DNA of 64,000 nucleotides from Bolinopsis microptera. Its lineage: Eukaryota; Ctenophora; Tentaculata; Lobata; Bolinopsidae. Position 1 is the first letter of the stretch. Every line of letters starts with the position of its first letter. This document shows, in pieces, positions 1 through 13,600 of the stretch. The stretch lies in contig NC_087074.1 in NCBI RefSeq assembly GCF_026151205.1, positions 21,185,765 to 21,249,764 of the forward strand, read 5' to 3'. A model generated the notes under the pieces. It saw only the letters and a list, made by a program, of their open reading frames with translations. It had not been told where the DNA came from and searched no databases. The position numbers and the translations under genes are program-made.

Positions 1-3000
1 AAATCCTTGTGAACATTTCGAATCCAACGGAATGCCCACTTTTCCCCGTACTATTCATCTAATAATGCCATATATATGCATTATGTTCATGACAGTGAAG
101 ATTTCTTAGTCCAGTCATTTATGGACATGAGCCTGCAAATTTCAGATACCCACGAAACTTTGCACAGAACTCCCAAAGGTATGAATAAAAACGATTTTTC
201 GGGTTGGAGACATTTTTTTACCTTGGGCAAAACCCAGAGGGCCACGCCGAAAAAACACATATTGACCCAATAACGTAACTGAACACCTTGCTTCTGAAGG
301 TCGTAGAGACATCAAAATAGGCTTAAACGAAGCCGCCATATGCATGCGAGTTATAACATAGAAAGGAGCAAAAATGGCTGATATAACCAAATTTTTGCTC
401 TATTTTGTGCACATTTCCCCTTCCTCCAAATAACTCGAAAAGTAAGCTTTTTAGGTGCATGTTGCTTCATAAGTTGTAAATAAACATGCCATTCGCACCA
501 ATTTGCACTCATTACAAAATCGCTAAGGCCTTCATAGCTCAATGTACCTACATACCCGCCACATACTATTTTGCATGATTTCTGGAACCGAAAATCAGTT
601 TTCGCCAATAACTGTAAAAGTAAGCACATTAAGGCATAATGTTTCCTTTCGTAGTCATATATAAAATGCCAATTGCGGTTTTTCTTTTGCACTCTATCCA
701 AAGACTCTATCACAATCCTATCAAAAGTAGTAAAATCGGCTCCGCGCCACGCCCCAAAATGGTTTTTTGGCGAATTCTCGAAAGTAAGGATTTTAGGAGG
801 CAATGTGTTGATCAATAACTCTATATAAACATGCATTATGCGGCTTACGTTTTAAAGCCTATTTTGAATCTCTACGACGCTTCAAAGCAAGGTAATATTT
901 AACACTCGCTCCTCTCCCCCCCCCCCCCCCCCCCCCTATAAAACCAGGCCTCTTGCGAGTTGGCGAGAGTGACAAAAATGCACAGTTTAACAGAAACCCC
1001 TGTGAGAAATCATCGCATTTCAAGCACAATCTGGGTCCTAATTATATAGGTAAAATAAGAGGTCCGGTACATTCAGATACCCGGTAAGATTTGGCAAGAT
1101 TGACAGAGGTTTTGATCATTGAAATCAATAAAATGATAGTACAGCAGTAAAATCGGTTCGATCTTAAATGGTGCCCCTTTGTGCTGTTCTTTATGTGGAA
1201 TTTGATAAAGCTGTATTGTAATTAGTTTACGAAACTACTATATTGTGTGGTTAACCTTTTCATTTCAGGTCCAGCCCTTTCCGCTAGCCTACTAATTACT
1301 AAAATATGTCGAGATTTACTGAACTCCAACTTCAAATATTGATGAATTTAGTATCCTCAATCTAAAAATCTTCGAATTTTTTCTGCAAGGCATTTTTAAT
1401 CCACGTTCATGGCAATCGATTTCACTTTTGGCGGAAAAAAATATTTTCAAATTTTCAAACTTTTTTTTCAAGTCCTCGAAAAAAAATTTTAAGTGAAAAA
1501 AATTTGAAGTTATTTCAAAAACTACATTTCTCCGTGTTTCAAACGATATAAATCCATTTTTAAGCCAATAAAAAATTTCACTTTTTTTTGGTGATTAACA
1601 AAATTGGTAATTATCCAATTAGCTGATTTGTCCGATGTAAAAACTTTTTAAACAAAAGTTTACTTCCTTGAAAGATAAAATTCTAGTTAATTTGCAGCCT
1701 TCTATGATGTTCACACAAAAGATTATTTGGAAACCAAAAGGTGGTACAAAGGTGGTAAAAGTGGTAAAAGTTGTGTTTCCGTGAGATACCAAAATTGGCA
1801 AACCAAGTCTACTTATGTTCGTAGGGTCCTAACTACCATATCCGTGAGAAATCCGTGGTGAACATTCGAAATCCTTCGGAATGGGCCACTTTCCCCTCAC
1901 TATTCATGCTATAATGCATACATTATGTCATGACTGTGAAAGATTCTTAGTCCAGACATTATGGACATGTGCCTGCAAATTATTCAGTATACCCACGAAA
2001 CTTTGCTGCACAGAACTTCCCAAAGGTATAATAAACGATTTCGGTTGAGACATTTTTTTACCTTGGGCAAAACCCAGAGGGCCACGCCCATATTGACCCA
2101 ATAACGTAACTGACCCCTTATCCCTTGCTTCTGAAGGTCTTAGAGACATCAAAATAGCTAAACGAAGCCGCATATGCATGCGCGTTATCTAACATAGACG
2201 GGAGGCAAAAATGGCTGATAAAACCAATTTTGCTCTATTTGTGCACATTTCTCCAAATAACTCGAAAAGTAAGCAATTTAGGGTTCTGTAGCTTCCATAA
2301 GTTTATAATAAACCTGGCCAGTTCTGCACAATTAGCATCATTCAAAAAACTCTAAGGCCTTCATAGCTCAATGTACCCACATACCCATCATTTTGTTTTT
2401 GCATGATTTTCAGGAAACCGAAAATCATTTTTCGCCAATAACTGTAAAGTAACACTTTAAGGCAAATGTTTTCTTCGTAAGTCATAATATAAATATGCCA
2501 ATTGCGGTTCTTTTGCACTCTATCCAAAGACTCTAATCACAATCCATCAAAGTTAGTAACAATCGGCCTCAGCGGCGCCACGTCCCATAAATGGTTTTTT
2601 TGGCGAATTACTCGAAAAGTAAGGATTTTAGGCAATGTGGTAGATCAATAACTCCTTTATATAAACATGCTTATGCGGCTTCGTTTTAAGCTATTTGAGT
2701 CTCTACGACCCATCCAGAAGCAAGTAAATGTTACACTCGCTCTATACCCCCCCCCCCCCCCCCCTCCCTATAATACCAGGCCTCTTTGCGAGTTGTGGAC
2801 AGAGTGACAAGAAAGTGCACAGTTAAAAGAACCCTGTGAGAAATCGCATTCTTGCATCGACTGGGTCAAATTATAGAGGTAAAAGAATAGGGTCCGGTAC
2901 ATTCAGAATACCCGGTATAGATTGGCAAGATGAACGAGAGGTTTTAGATCATTGAAATCAATAAAATATAGTACAGCAGGTAAATCGGTTCGATCTTAAA

Positions 3001-6000
3001 TGGTCCTTTTGTGCAGTTTCTTTATGTGGAATTTGATAAAGCTGTATTGTAATTTAGTTACGAAACTCTAATATTGGTGTGGTTAACCTTTTCAGGTCCA
3101 GCCCTTTCCGCTAAGCTATTCCTAATAACTAAAATATGTCGAGATTACGAACTCCAACTTCAAATATTGATGATTTTAGTATTCCTCAATCTAAAAATCT
3201 TCGACATTTTTCTGCAAGGCATTTATCCACGTTTCATGCAATTCAACACTTTTGGCGAAAAAAATATTTTTCAAATTTTCAAAACTTTTTTTCAAGTCTC
3301 GAAAAAAAATTTTAGTGAAAATTTTTATGAAGTTTTTCTAAAAACTACATTTCTCCGTGTTTCAAACGATTTAAATCATTTAAAGCCAATAAAACATGTT
3401 CACATATTTTTGGTGATTAACTAATTTGGTAATTATCCAATTAGCTGATGTCCGATGTAAAAACTTTGATACAAAAGTTTTACTCTTGATAAGATAAACA
3501 ATCTAGGTAATTTGCAGCCTTCTATGATGTTCACAACTAAAGATATTTGGCAAACCAGAAAGGTGTACAAAGGTGGTAAAAAAAAGTGGTAAAATTGGTG
3601 TTTCCGTTGAGATACAAAATTGGCAACAAGTCTAATTATGTTTCGGAGGGGTCCCCTAACAACCATATTCCGTTGAGAAATCCTTGTGAACATTCGAATC
3701 CCACGGAATGCACTTTTCCCCTTACTATTCCTGCTAATAAATGCATACATTATGTCATGACTGTGAAGATTCTTAGTCCAGTCATTTAAGGACATGTGCC
3801 TGGCAAATTTTCAGGATACCCACGAAACTTTGGCACAGTAACTTCCCAAAGGTATGAATAAACGATTTTCGGTTGGAGAACATTTTTTTACCTTGGGCAA
3901 AACCCAGGAGGGCCACGCCCAATGTGAACCCAATAACGTAACTGACCCCTTTCATTCTGAAGGGGCGTAGAGACTTCAAAATAGCTTAAACGAGCCGCAT
4001 ATGCATGCGAGGTATTAACATAGAACGGGAGGCAGAAAATGGCTGATATAACCATTTTGCTCTAGTTTTGCAACAATTCCTCAAATAACTTCGAAAAAGT
4101 AAGCATTTTTAGGGTGCATGTGTGCTTCATAAGTTGTAATATAAACATGGCCAGGTCTGCACAATTTTGCACTCATTCAAAAATCTCTAAAAAGGCCTTC
4201 TAGCTCAATGTACCACATACCCATATTTTTTGCATGATTCTGGAACCGAAAATCAGTTTTTCGCTCAATAACTGTAAAAGTAAGCACTTTAAGGCATATG
4301 TTTCATCTCGTAAGTCATATATGAAATATGCCAATTGCGTTCTTTCACTCGTATCCAAAGACTCTATCACTATCCTATCAAAAGTTAGTAAAATCGCTCA
4401 GCGGCCACGCCCCAAAATGGTTTGGCGAAATTTCTCGAAAAGTAAGGATTTTTAGGCAATGTGTTGACAATAACGTCTAATATAATACATGCAATGCGGC
4501 TTCGTTTAAGCCAATTTTGGAATGTTCTCTACGACCTCAGAAGCAAGGTATATTACAACTCGCTTTCCTATAACCCCCCCCCCCCCCCCCCCCCCCCTAT
4601 AATACCAGGCCCCTTGCGAGTTGCGAGAGTGACAAAAAGTGCACAAGTTTAAAGAACCCCTGTGAGAAATCGCATTTCTTGCACAACTGGGTCTAATTAT
4701 AGAAGGAAAATAAGAGGTCCGGTACATTCAGATACCCGGTAAAAGATTGGCAAGATTGACAGAGGATTTGATCATTGAAATCAATAAAAATGAAGTACAG
4801 CAGGTAAAAATCGTTCGATCTAAATGTCCTTTTGTGCAGTTTTCTTTATGTGGAATTTGATAAAGCTTGTATTTAATTAGTTACGAAACTCTAATATTTG
4901 TGTTAACCTTTTCCAGGTCCACCCTTCCGCTAAGACTATTCCTAATTACTAAAATATGTCGAGATTTACTGAACTTCCAACTTCCCATATTGGATGATTT
5001 TTAGTATTCCTCAATCTAAAAATCTTCGAAATATTTCTGCAGAGTCTTTTTTTATCCACGTTTCAAAGCAATTCGAATCCCTTTTGGCGGAAAAAATATT
5101 TTTCAAATTTTCAAAAACTTTTTTTTCAATCCCCGAAAAAAAATTTAAGTGAAAATTTTCGAGTTTTTTCTAAAAACTACATTTCTCCGTGTCTCAAACG
5201 ATTTAAATCATTTAAAGCCAATACAAAATTTTCACGTTTTTTTTGGTGATTAAACTAATTGGTAATTATCCATTTAGCTGATTGTCGATGTAAAAACTTT
5301 AGATACAAAATTTTACCTCCTTGATCAGTAAAACATTCTAGGTAATTTTGCAGCCTTTCTATGAAGTTCACAACTAAAGATATTTGGCAAACAGAAAGGT
5401 GGTACAAAGGTGGTAAAAAGTGGAAAAGTGTGTTTTCCGTGAGAGATACCAAATTGGCAACCAAGTCTAATTATTTCGTAGTGTCCTAACTACCAAATTC
5501 CGTTGAGAATCCTTGTGAACATTCGAATCCAACGAGATCCATTTCCCCTTACTATTCATGCTAATTAATGCAACATTATGGTCAATGACTGTGTAAGATT
5601 CTTAGTCCAGTCATTTATGGACATGTGCCTGCAAATTTTCAATACCCACGAAACTTTCACATAACTTCCCAAAGTAATGAATAAACGATTTCGGTTGGAG
5701 ACATTTTTTTTACCTTGGGCGCAAAACCCAGGAGGGCCACGCCCAAATGACCCAATTAACGTAACTGAACACGTTTGCTTCTGAAGGTCGTTAGAGACTT
5801 CAAAATAGGCTTAAACGAAGCCGCATATGCATGGCAGTTTTATTAACATATAACGGGAGGCAAAAATGGCTGATTAAACCAATTTGGCTCTATTTTGTGC
5901 ACATTTCCTCCAAATAACCCTTCCCCGAAAAGTAAGCATTTTAGGGTGCATGTTAGCTTCATAAGTTGTATATAAACATGGCGCATTCTGCACAAAATGC

Positions 6001-7633
6001 CACTCATACAAAATCTCTAAGGCCTTCCATAACTCAATGTACACTATCCCATATTTTTGCATGATTTTCTGGAACCGAAAAATCAGTTTTTCGCCAAAAA
6101 CTGTAAAATAAGCACTTTAAAGGCAATGTTTCTTCGTAAGTCATATATAAATATCCAATTGCGGTCTTTTGCACTCTATCCCAAGCCTCTAATCACAATC
6201 CCTATCAAAAGTTAGTAAAACGGCTCAAGCGCCACGCCCAAAATGGTTTTTGCCGATTTCTCGAAAAGTAAGGATTTTAGGCAATGTGTTGATCCAATAA
6301 CTCTTATATAAACAATGCAAATGCGCTATCTTTAAGCCTATTTTGAGTCACTACGACACTTCAGAAGCAAGGTATATTACACTCGCTTCCTATACCCCCC
6401 CCCCCCCCACCCTATATACCCGCCTCTTGCGAGTTCGAGAGTGACAAAAAGTGCCCAGTTTAAAAAACCCCTGTGAGAAATCGCATTTCTTGCACAGAAC
6501 TGGTCTAATTATAACGAGGGTAAATCAGGGTCCGTACATTCAGATTACCCGGTAAAGATTGGCAAGATTGACGAGAGGTTTTGATCATTGAAATCAATAA
6601 ATGATAGTACAGAGGTAAAAGACGTTCGATCTTAAATGGTCCTTTTGTGCTGTTTCTTCTTAGTGGAATTGTGATAAAGCCTGTATTTTAATTAGTTACG
6701 AAACTCTAATATTGTGTGGTTAACCTTTTTCAGGTCAGCCCCTTTCCGCTAAGCTATTCCCTAATTACTAAAATAGTCGAGATTACTGAACCCAACTTCA
6801 ATATTGAGATTTTAGTATTCCTCAATCTAAAAATCTTCTGAATTTTTTCGCAAGGCATTTATAACCACGTTTCATGCAATTCGATCACTTTTGGCGGAAA
6901 AAAATATTTTCAAATTCAACTTTTTTTTCAATTCTCGAAAAAAAAATTTAAATGAAAAATTTTTGAAGTTTTTTCTAAAAACTACATTTCTCTGTTTTCA
7001 AACGATTTAAATCATTTAAAGCCAATAAAAAATTTTTTCACTTTTTTTTGGGTGATTAACTAATTGGTAATTATCCATTTAGCTGATTGTCCGATGTAAA
7101 AACATTTTGAAACAAAAGATTTACTCCTTGATAAGATAAACATTCAGGTTAATTTGCAGCCTTCTATGATGTTCACAAACAAAAGATATTTGGCAAACCA
7201 AAAGGTGGTACAAAGGTGGTAAAAAGTGGTAAAAAGTGTGTTTCCGTTGAGATACAAAATTGGCAAACAATCTAATTTATGTCGTAGGGTCCTAACAACC
7301 ATATGCCGTTGAGAAATCCTAGTGTGACATTCGAATCCAACGGAATGCCACTTTCCCCTTACTATTCATGCTAATAATGCTTACATTATGTCCTGACTGT
7401 GAAGAGTTCTAGTCCAGTCATTTATGGACATGTGCCTGCAAATTTCAGATACCCACGAAACTTTGCACAGAACTTCCCAAAGGTATGAATACAACGATTT
7501 TCGGTTGTAGACATGTTTTTTACCTTGCAAAAACCCAGGAGGGCCACGCCCATATTGACCCAATAACGTAACGACTCCCTTGCTTTCTAAAGGTCGTAGA
7601 GACTTCAAAATAGCTTAAACGAAAGCCGCATAT

Positions 7634-7648
7634 GGGGGGGGGGGGGCA
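7634..7648 (+). other. Isolated G run inside a satellite unit, likely sequencing error
   Basis: A run of about 13 G interrupts the otherwise conserved GCCGCATATGCATGCG segment of the unit. No other copy has it. A similar isolated GGGG insertion occurs at about 23,959. These are best explained as read errors in unpolished sequence. Confidence 0.6.
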
Positions 7649-10600
7649 TGCGAGTAATTAACATAAGAAACGGGAGGCAAAAAAGGCTGATATAACCAAT
7701 TTTGCTCTATTTTGTGCACAATTTCCTTCCTCCAATAACTCAAAAGTAAGCATTTTTAGGTGCATGTGCTTCATAAGTGTATATAAACATGGCCATTCTG
7801 CACAATTTGCACTCAATCAAAAATCTCTAATCCCTTCATAGCTCAATGTTACCACATACCCATATTTTGCAATGATTTCAGGAACCGAAAATCATTTTTC
7901 GCCTGAATAACTGTAAAAGAAGCACTTTAAGGGCATATGTTTTCATCGTAAGTCTTATATTACATATGCCATTGCGGTTCTTTTGCACTCTATCTCCAAA
8001 GACCTATCACAATCCTATCAAAATTAGTAAAATATTCGCTCATCGCCACGCCCAAAATGGGTTTTGGCGAATTTTCTTTCTCGAAAAGTAAGGATTTTAG
8101 GCAATGTGTATTGATCAATAGACTCTTATATAAACACATATGCGGCTTTCGTTTAAGCCTATTTTGAAGTCTTCCTACGACCTTCAGAAAGCAAGGTTAA
8201 TTACACTCGCTCCTCATACCCCGCCCCCCCCCCCCACCTATAATACCGGCCTCTTGCGAGTTGCGAGAGTGGACAAAAAGTGCACGTTTAATAGAACCAC
8301 CCCTGTGAGAAATCGCATTCTTGCACAACAGGTCTAATTATAGAGGTAAATAAGAGTTCCGGTACATTCAGATACCCGTATAGATTTTGGCAAGATTGAC
8401 AGAGGTATTTGATCATTTGAAATCAATAAAAATGGAAATAAAAAGTTTTTTACAGCCAGTAAAATCGGTTGTCGATCTAAATGGGTCCTTTTTGTGCTTC
8501 TTATGTGGATTTTGATAAAGCTGTAATGTAATTTAGTTACGAAACTCTAATATTGTGTGGTTAACCTTTTTTTCAGTCCAGCCTTTTCCGGCTAAGCTAT
8601 TCCTAATTACTAAATATGCGAGATTTACTGAACTCCAACTTCAAAAATTTATGATTTTTAGAATCCTCAATCTAAAAATCTTCGAAATTTTTCTTGCAAG
8701 GCATTTTTATCGCACGTTTCATGCAATTCGATCACTTATGGATGGCGAAAAAAATATTTTCAAATTTTCATACTTTTTTTTTTCAAGTCTCGAAAGAAAA
8801 TTTTAAGTGAAAAATTTTTGAAAGTTTTCTAAAAACTACTACTTTCTCCGTGTTTCAAACGATTTAAATCATTTTAAGCCAATTAAAAAATTTTCACTTA
8901 TTTTTGGTGCTTAACTTAATTGGTAATTATCCATTAGCTGATTGTCCGAGAAAAACTTTTGATAGAACAAAAGTTTTACTCCCTTGATAAGATAAACATT
9001 CTAGGTGAATTTAATTTGCAGCCTTCTATGATGTTCACAACTAAAGATATTTGGCAAAAACCAGAAAAGGTGGTACAAAGGTGGTAAAAAGTGTAAAGTG
9101 GTGTTTCCGTTAGATAACAAAATTTGCAACAAGTCAATTTGTACGTAGGGGTCCAAACTACCATATCCCGTTGAGAAATCCTTGTGAACATCGAATCCAA
9201 CGGAAAAATGCCACTTTTTTTCCCCTTACTAGTCATGCTAATAATGCAACAATTATGTCATGACTGTGAAGATTCTTAGTCCAGTCATCTGTATGGACAT
9301 GTGCCTGCAAAATTTTCAGATACCCAACGAAACTTTGCACAGAAATTCCCAAAGGTATGAATAAACGATTTTCGGTTGGAGACATTTTTTTACATTGGGC
9401 AAAACCCAGGAGGGCCACGCCCATATTGACCCATAACGTAACAGACCCCTTGCTTCTGAAGGTCGTAGAGACTTCAAAATAGGCTTAAACGAAGCCGCAT
9501 ATGCAAGCGAGTTATTAACAACATAGAACGGGGAGGCAAAAATGGCTGATCATAACCAATTTTTGCTCTATTTGTTCACATTCCCTCCAAATAACTCGAA
9601 AAGTAAGCAATTTAGGGTGCATGTTGCTTCATATAAGTTGTATAATAAACATGGCCCAAATCTGCACAATTTTCACTCATCAAAAATCTCTAAGGCCTTC
9701 ATAGCTCAATGTACACATACCCATATTTTGCATGATTTCTGGAACCGAAAATCGAGTTTTTTTCCGTACGCCAATAACTGTAAAAAGAAGTCACTTTAAG
9801 GCATAATGTTCTCTTCGTAAGTCAGGTAAATAAATATGCCAAATTGCGGTTCTTTTGCACTCTATCCAAAGACGCCTATCACAATCCTATCAAGAAAGTT
9901 AGTAAAATCGCTCAGTCGCCACGCCCAAAATGTTTTTGGCGAAGTTCTCGAAAAGAAAGGAGTTTGGCAATGTGTTGATCAATAGCTCTTATATAAACAT
10001 GCATAATGTCGGCTTCGTTAAGCCTAATTTTGAAGTTCTCTACGACCTTCATAAGCAAGGTATATTTACACTCGCTTCGTATACCCCCCCCCCCCCCCCC
10101 CTTAATAATACCAGGCCTCTTGCGAGTTGCGAGAGTGACAAAAAGTGCACAGTTTAAAGAAACCCTTGAGAAAACGCGTATTTATCGCAATTTCATGCAC
10201 AACTGGGTCTAATTAATAGAGTAAATAATGAGGTCCGGTACATTCAGAACCGCGTATAATTGGCAAGATTGACAGAGGTTTTGTATCATTGAAAACAATA
10301 AATGATAGTACAGCAGGTAAAACCGGTTCGATCTTAAATGGTCCTTTTGTGCTGTATCTATTATGTGGAATCTGATAAAGCATGTTATTTTAATTAGTTA
10401 CGAACTCTAATATTGTGTGGTTAACCTTTTCAGGGTCCAGCCCTTTCCGCAAAGCTATTCCAAATTACTAAAAATTTCGAGATTTACTGAACTCCAACTT
10501 CAAAATTGATGATTTTAGTATTCCTCAATCTAAAAATCTTCGAATTTTTCTGCAAGCATTTTTATCCACGTTTCATGCAATTCGCTCACTTTTGGCGGAA

Positions 10601-13600
10601 AACAATATTTTCAAATTTTCAAACTTTTTTTTCAAGTCACGAAAAAAAATTTTTAAGTTAAAAATTTTTGAAGTTTTTCTAAAAACTACATACTCTACAT
10701 TCCTCCGTGTTTCAAAAAACGATTTTAAAAAAAATTAAATCATTTAAACCAATAAAAAATTTTCACATTTTTTGTGATTACCTAATTGTAATTATACCAA
10801 TAGCAGATTGTCCGATGTAAAACTTTTGATACAAAAGTTTTTTTACTCCTTGATAAGATAAACATTCAGGTTAATTTGGCAGCCTTCTATGATGTTCACA
10901 ACTAAAGATATTTGGCAAACCAGAAAGGTGGTAACAATGGAAAAAAATGGTAAAAGGGTGTTTCCTTGAGATAAACAAAATTGGCAACCAGTCTAATTAT
11001 GTATTCGTAGGGGTCCTAACTAACTACCATATTCCGTTGAGAAATCCTTGTGAACATTCCGAAACCAACGGAATGCCACTTTCCCCTACTATTCATCTAA
11101 TATGCATACATTATCATGACAGGAAGATTCCTTAAGATCCAGTCCATTTATGGACATGTGGCCTGCAAAATTTCAGATACCCACGAAACTTTGCACAGAA
11201 CTTCCTCAAAGGTATGAAATAACGATTTTCGGTTGGAGGACATTTTTTTTACCCTGGGTGGGCAAAACCCAGGAGGGCCACGCCCATATTACCCAATAAC
11301 GTAACTGACCCCCGTGCTTCTAGAAGGTCGTAGAGACTTCAAATATTGCTTAAAACGAATCCGCATATGCATGCGAGTTATTAACAATAGAACGGGAGGC
11401 AAAAATGGCTGATATAACCAATTAGCCTCTATTTGTGCACATTACCTTCAAATAACTCGAAAAGTAAGCATTTAGGGTGCATGTTGCTTCATAAGTGTAT
11501 AAAAACATGGCCATGTCTGCACAATTTGCACTCATTCAAAAATCACTAAGGCCTTCATAGCTCATGTACCACATACCCATATTTTTGCATGATTTACTGA
11601 ACCGAAAATCAGTTTTATTCTTCGCTATAACTGTAAAAGTAAGCACTTTTAAGGCATTTGTTTCTTCTTCGTAAGTCATATATAAATATGCCAATTCTGC
11701 TGTTCTTTTGCACTCTATCCAAAACTCTATCACAATCCTATCAAAAGTTAGTAAAATCGGGCTCAGCGCCACGCCAAAATGGTTTTTGGCGAGTTCTCGA
11801 AAAGAAGATTTTTAGGCATGTTTTGATCAATAAACTCTAATATAAACTTGGCATATGCGCTTCGTTTAAGCCTATTTGAAGTCTCTACGACCTCAGAGCA
11901 AGGTATATTTACACTCGCTTCCTATACCCCCCCCCCGCCCCCCCCCTATAATACCAGGCCTCTTGCGAGTTGCGAGAGTGACAAAAAAGTGCACAGTTTA
12001 AAGAAACCCCTGTGAGAAATCGCATTTCTTGCACACTGGGTCTAATATAGAGGTAAAAGATGAGTCCGGTATCATTCAGATACCCGGTATAGATTGGCAG
12101 AGATTGACAGGAGGTTTGAACATTGAAAACAATAAAAAGATATACAGCAGGTAAAATCGTTCGATCTTAAATGGTCCTTTTGTGCTGTTTCTTTTGTGGA
12201 ATTTGATAAAGCTGATTGTAATTAATTACGAAACTCTAATATTGTGTGTTAACCCTATTTCAGTCCCAGCCCTTCCGCTAAGCTATTCTAATTAACTAAA
12301 ATATGGTCGAGTATTTACTGAAACCACCAACTTCAAATATTGATGATTTTAGGTATTCCTCAATCTTAAAAAACTTCGAAATTTTTCTGCAATGCCATTT
12401 TTATCCACGTTTCATGCAATTCGATCACTTTTGGCGAAAAAAATATTTTCAAAATTGTTCAAACTTTTTTTTTTCAAGTCTCGAAAAAAGAAATTTTAAA
12501 GTGAAAAATATTTGAAGTATTTTTCTAAAAAACCCACTACATTTCTCCGTGTTTTCAAAACGATTAAATCATTTTAAGCCAATAAAAAATTTTCACTTTT
12601 TATGGTGATTAACTATTTGGTAATTATCCAATTAGCTGATTGTCCTGATGTAAAAAACTTTGATACAAAAGTTTTACTCCTTGATAGATAAACATTCCTA
12701 GGTAATTTTGCAGCTTCTAATGATGTCACAACAAAGATATTTGGCAAACCAGAAAGAGTTGTACAAAGGTGGTAAAAAGTGGTAAAAGCGTGTGTTTTCC
12801 GTTGAGATACAAAATTGGCAACAAGTCTAATTTGTCGTAGGGGTCCTAACTACCATATTCCGTTGAGAAATCCGTGTGAACATTCGAATCCAATCGGAGA
12901 TGCCACTTTTCCCCTTACTATTCAACTAATAATGCATACATTATGTCATGACTGTGAAGATTCTTAGTCCCAGTCATTTATGGACATGTGCCTTGCAAAT
13001 TTCAGATACCCACGAAACTTTGCACAGAACTTCCCAAGGTATGAATAAAGCGATTTTCGGTTGGAGACATTTTTGTTACCTTGGGCAAAACCCAGAGGGC
13101 CACGCCCATATTGGACCATAATAAACGTAACTGACCCCTGCTTCTGAGGTCGTAGAGACTTCAAAATAGGCTTAACCGAAGCCGCATATGCATTGCGAGT
13201 TATTAACATAGAACGGAGGCCAAAAATGGCTGATATCACCAAATTAGCTCTATTTTGTGCACATTTCCTCACAATAACTCGAAAGTAAGCATTTTATGGT
13301 GCATGTTGCTTCATAAGATGTATATAAACATGGCCATTGTCTGCACAATTGCACTCATCAAAAATCCTAAGGCCTTCATAAGCTCAATGTACCACATACC
13401 CATATTTTGCATGATTTTCATGAACCGAAAATCAGTTTATTTCGCCAATACTGTAAAAGTAAGCACTTTAATGCATATGTTTCTTTCTAAGTCATATAAA
13501 AATAATCCAATGCGGTTCTTTGCACTCTAATCAAATACTCTAATCACAATCTATCAAAAGTTAGTAAAATTCGCTCAGCGCCACGCCCGAAAATGGTTTT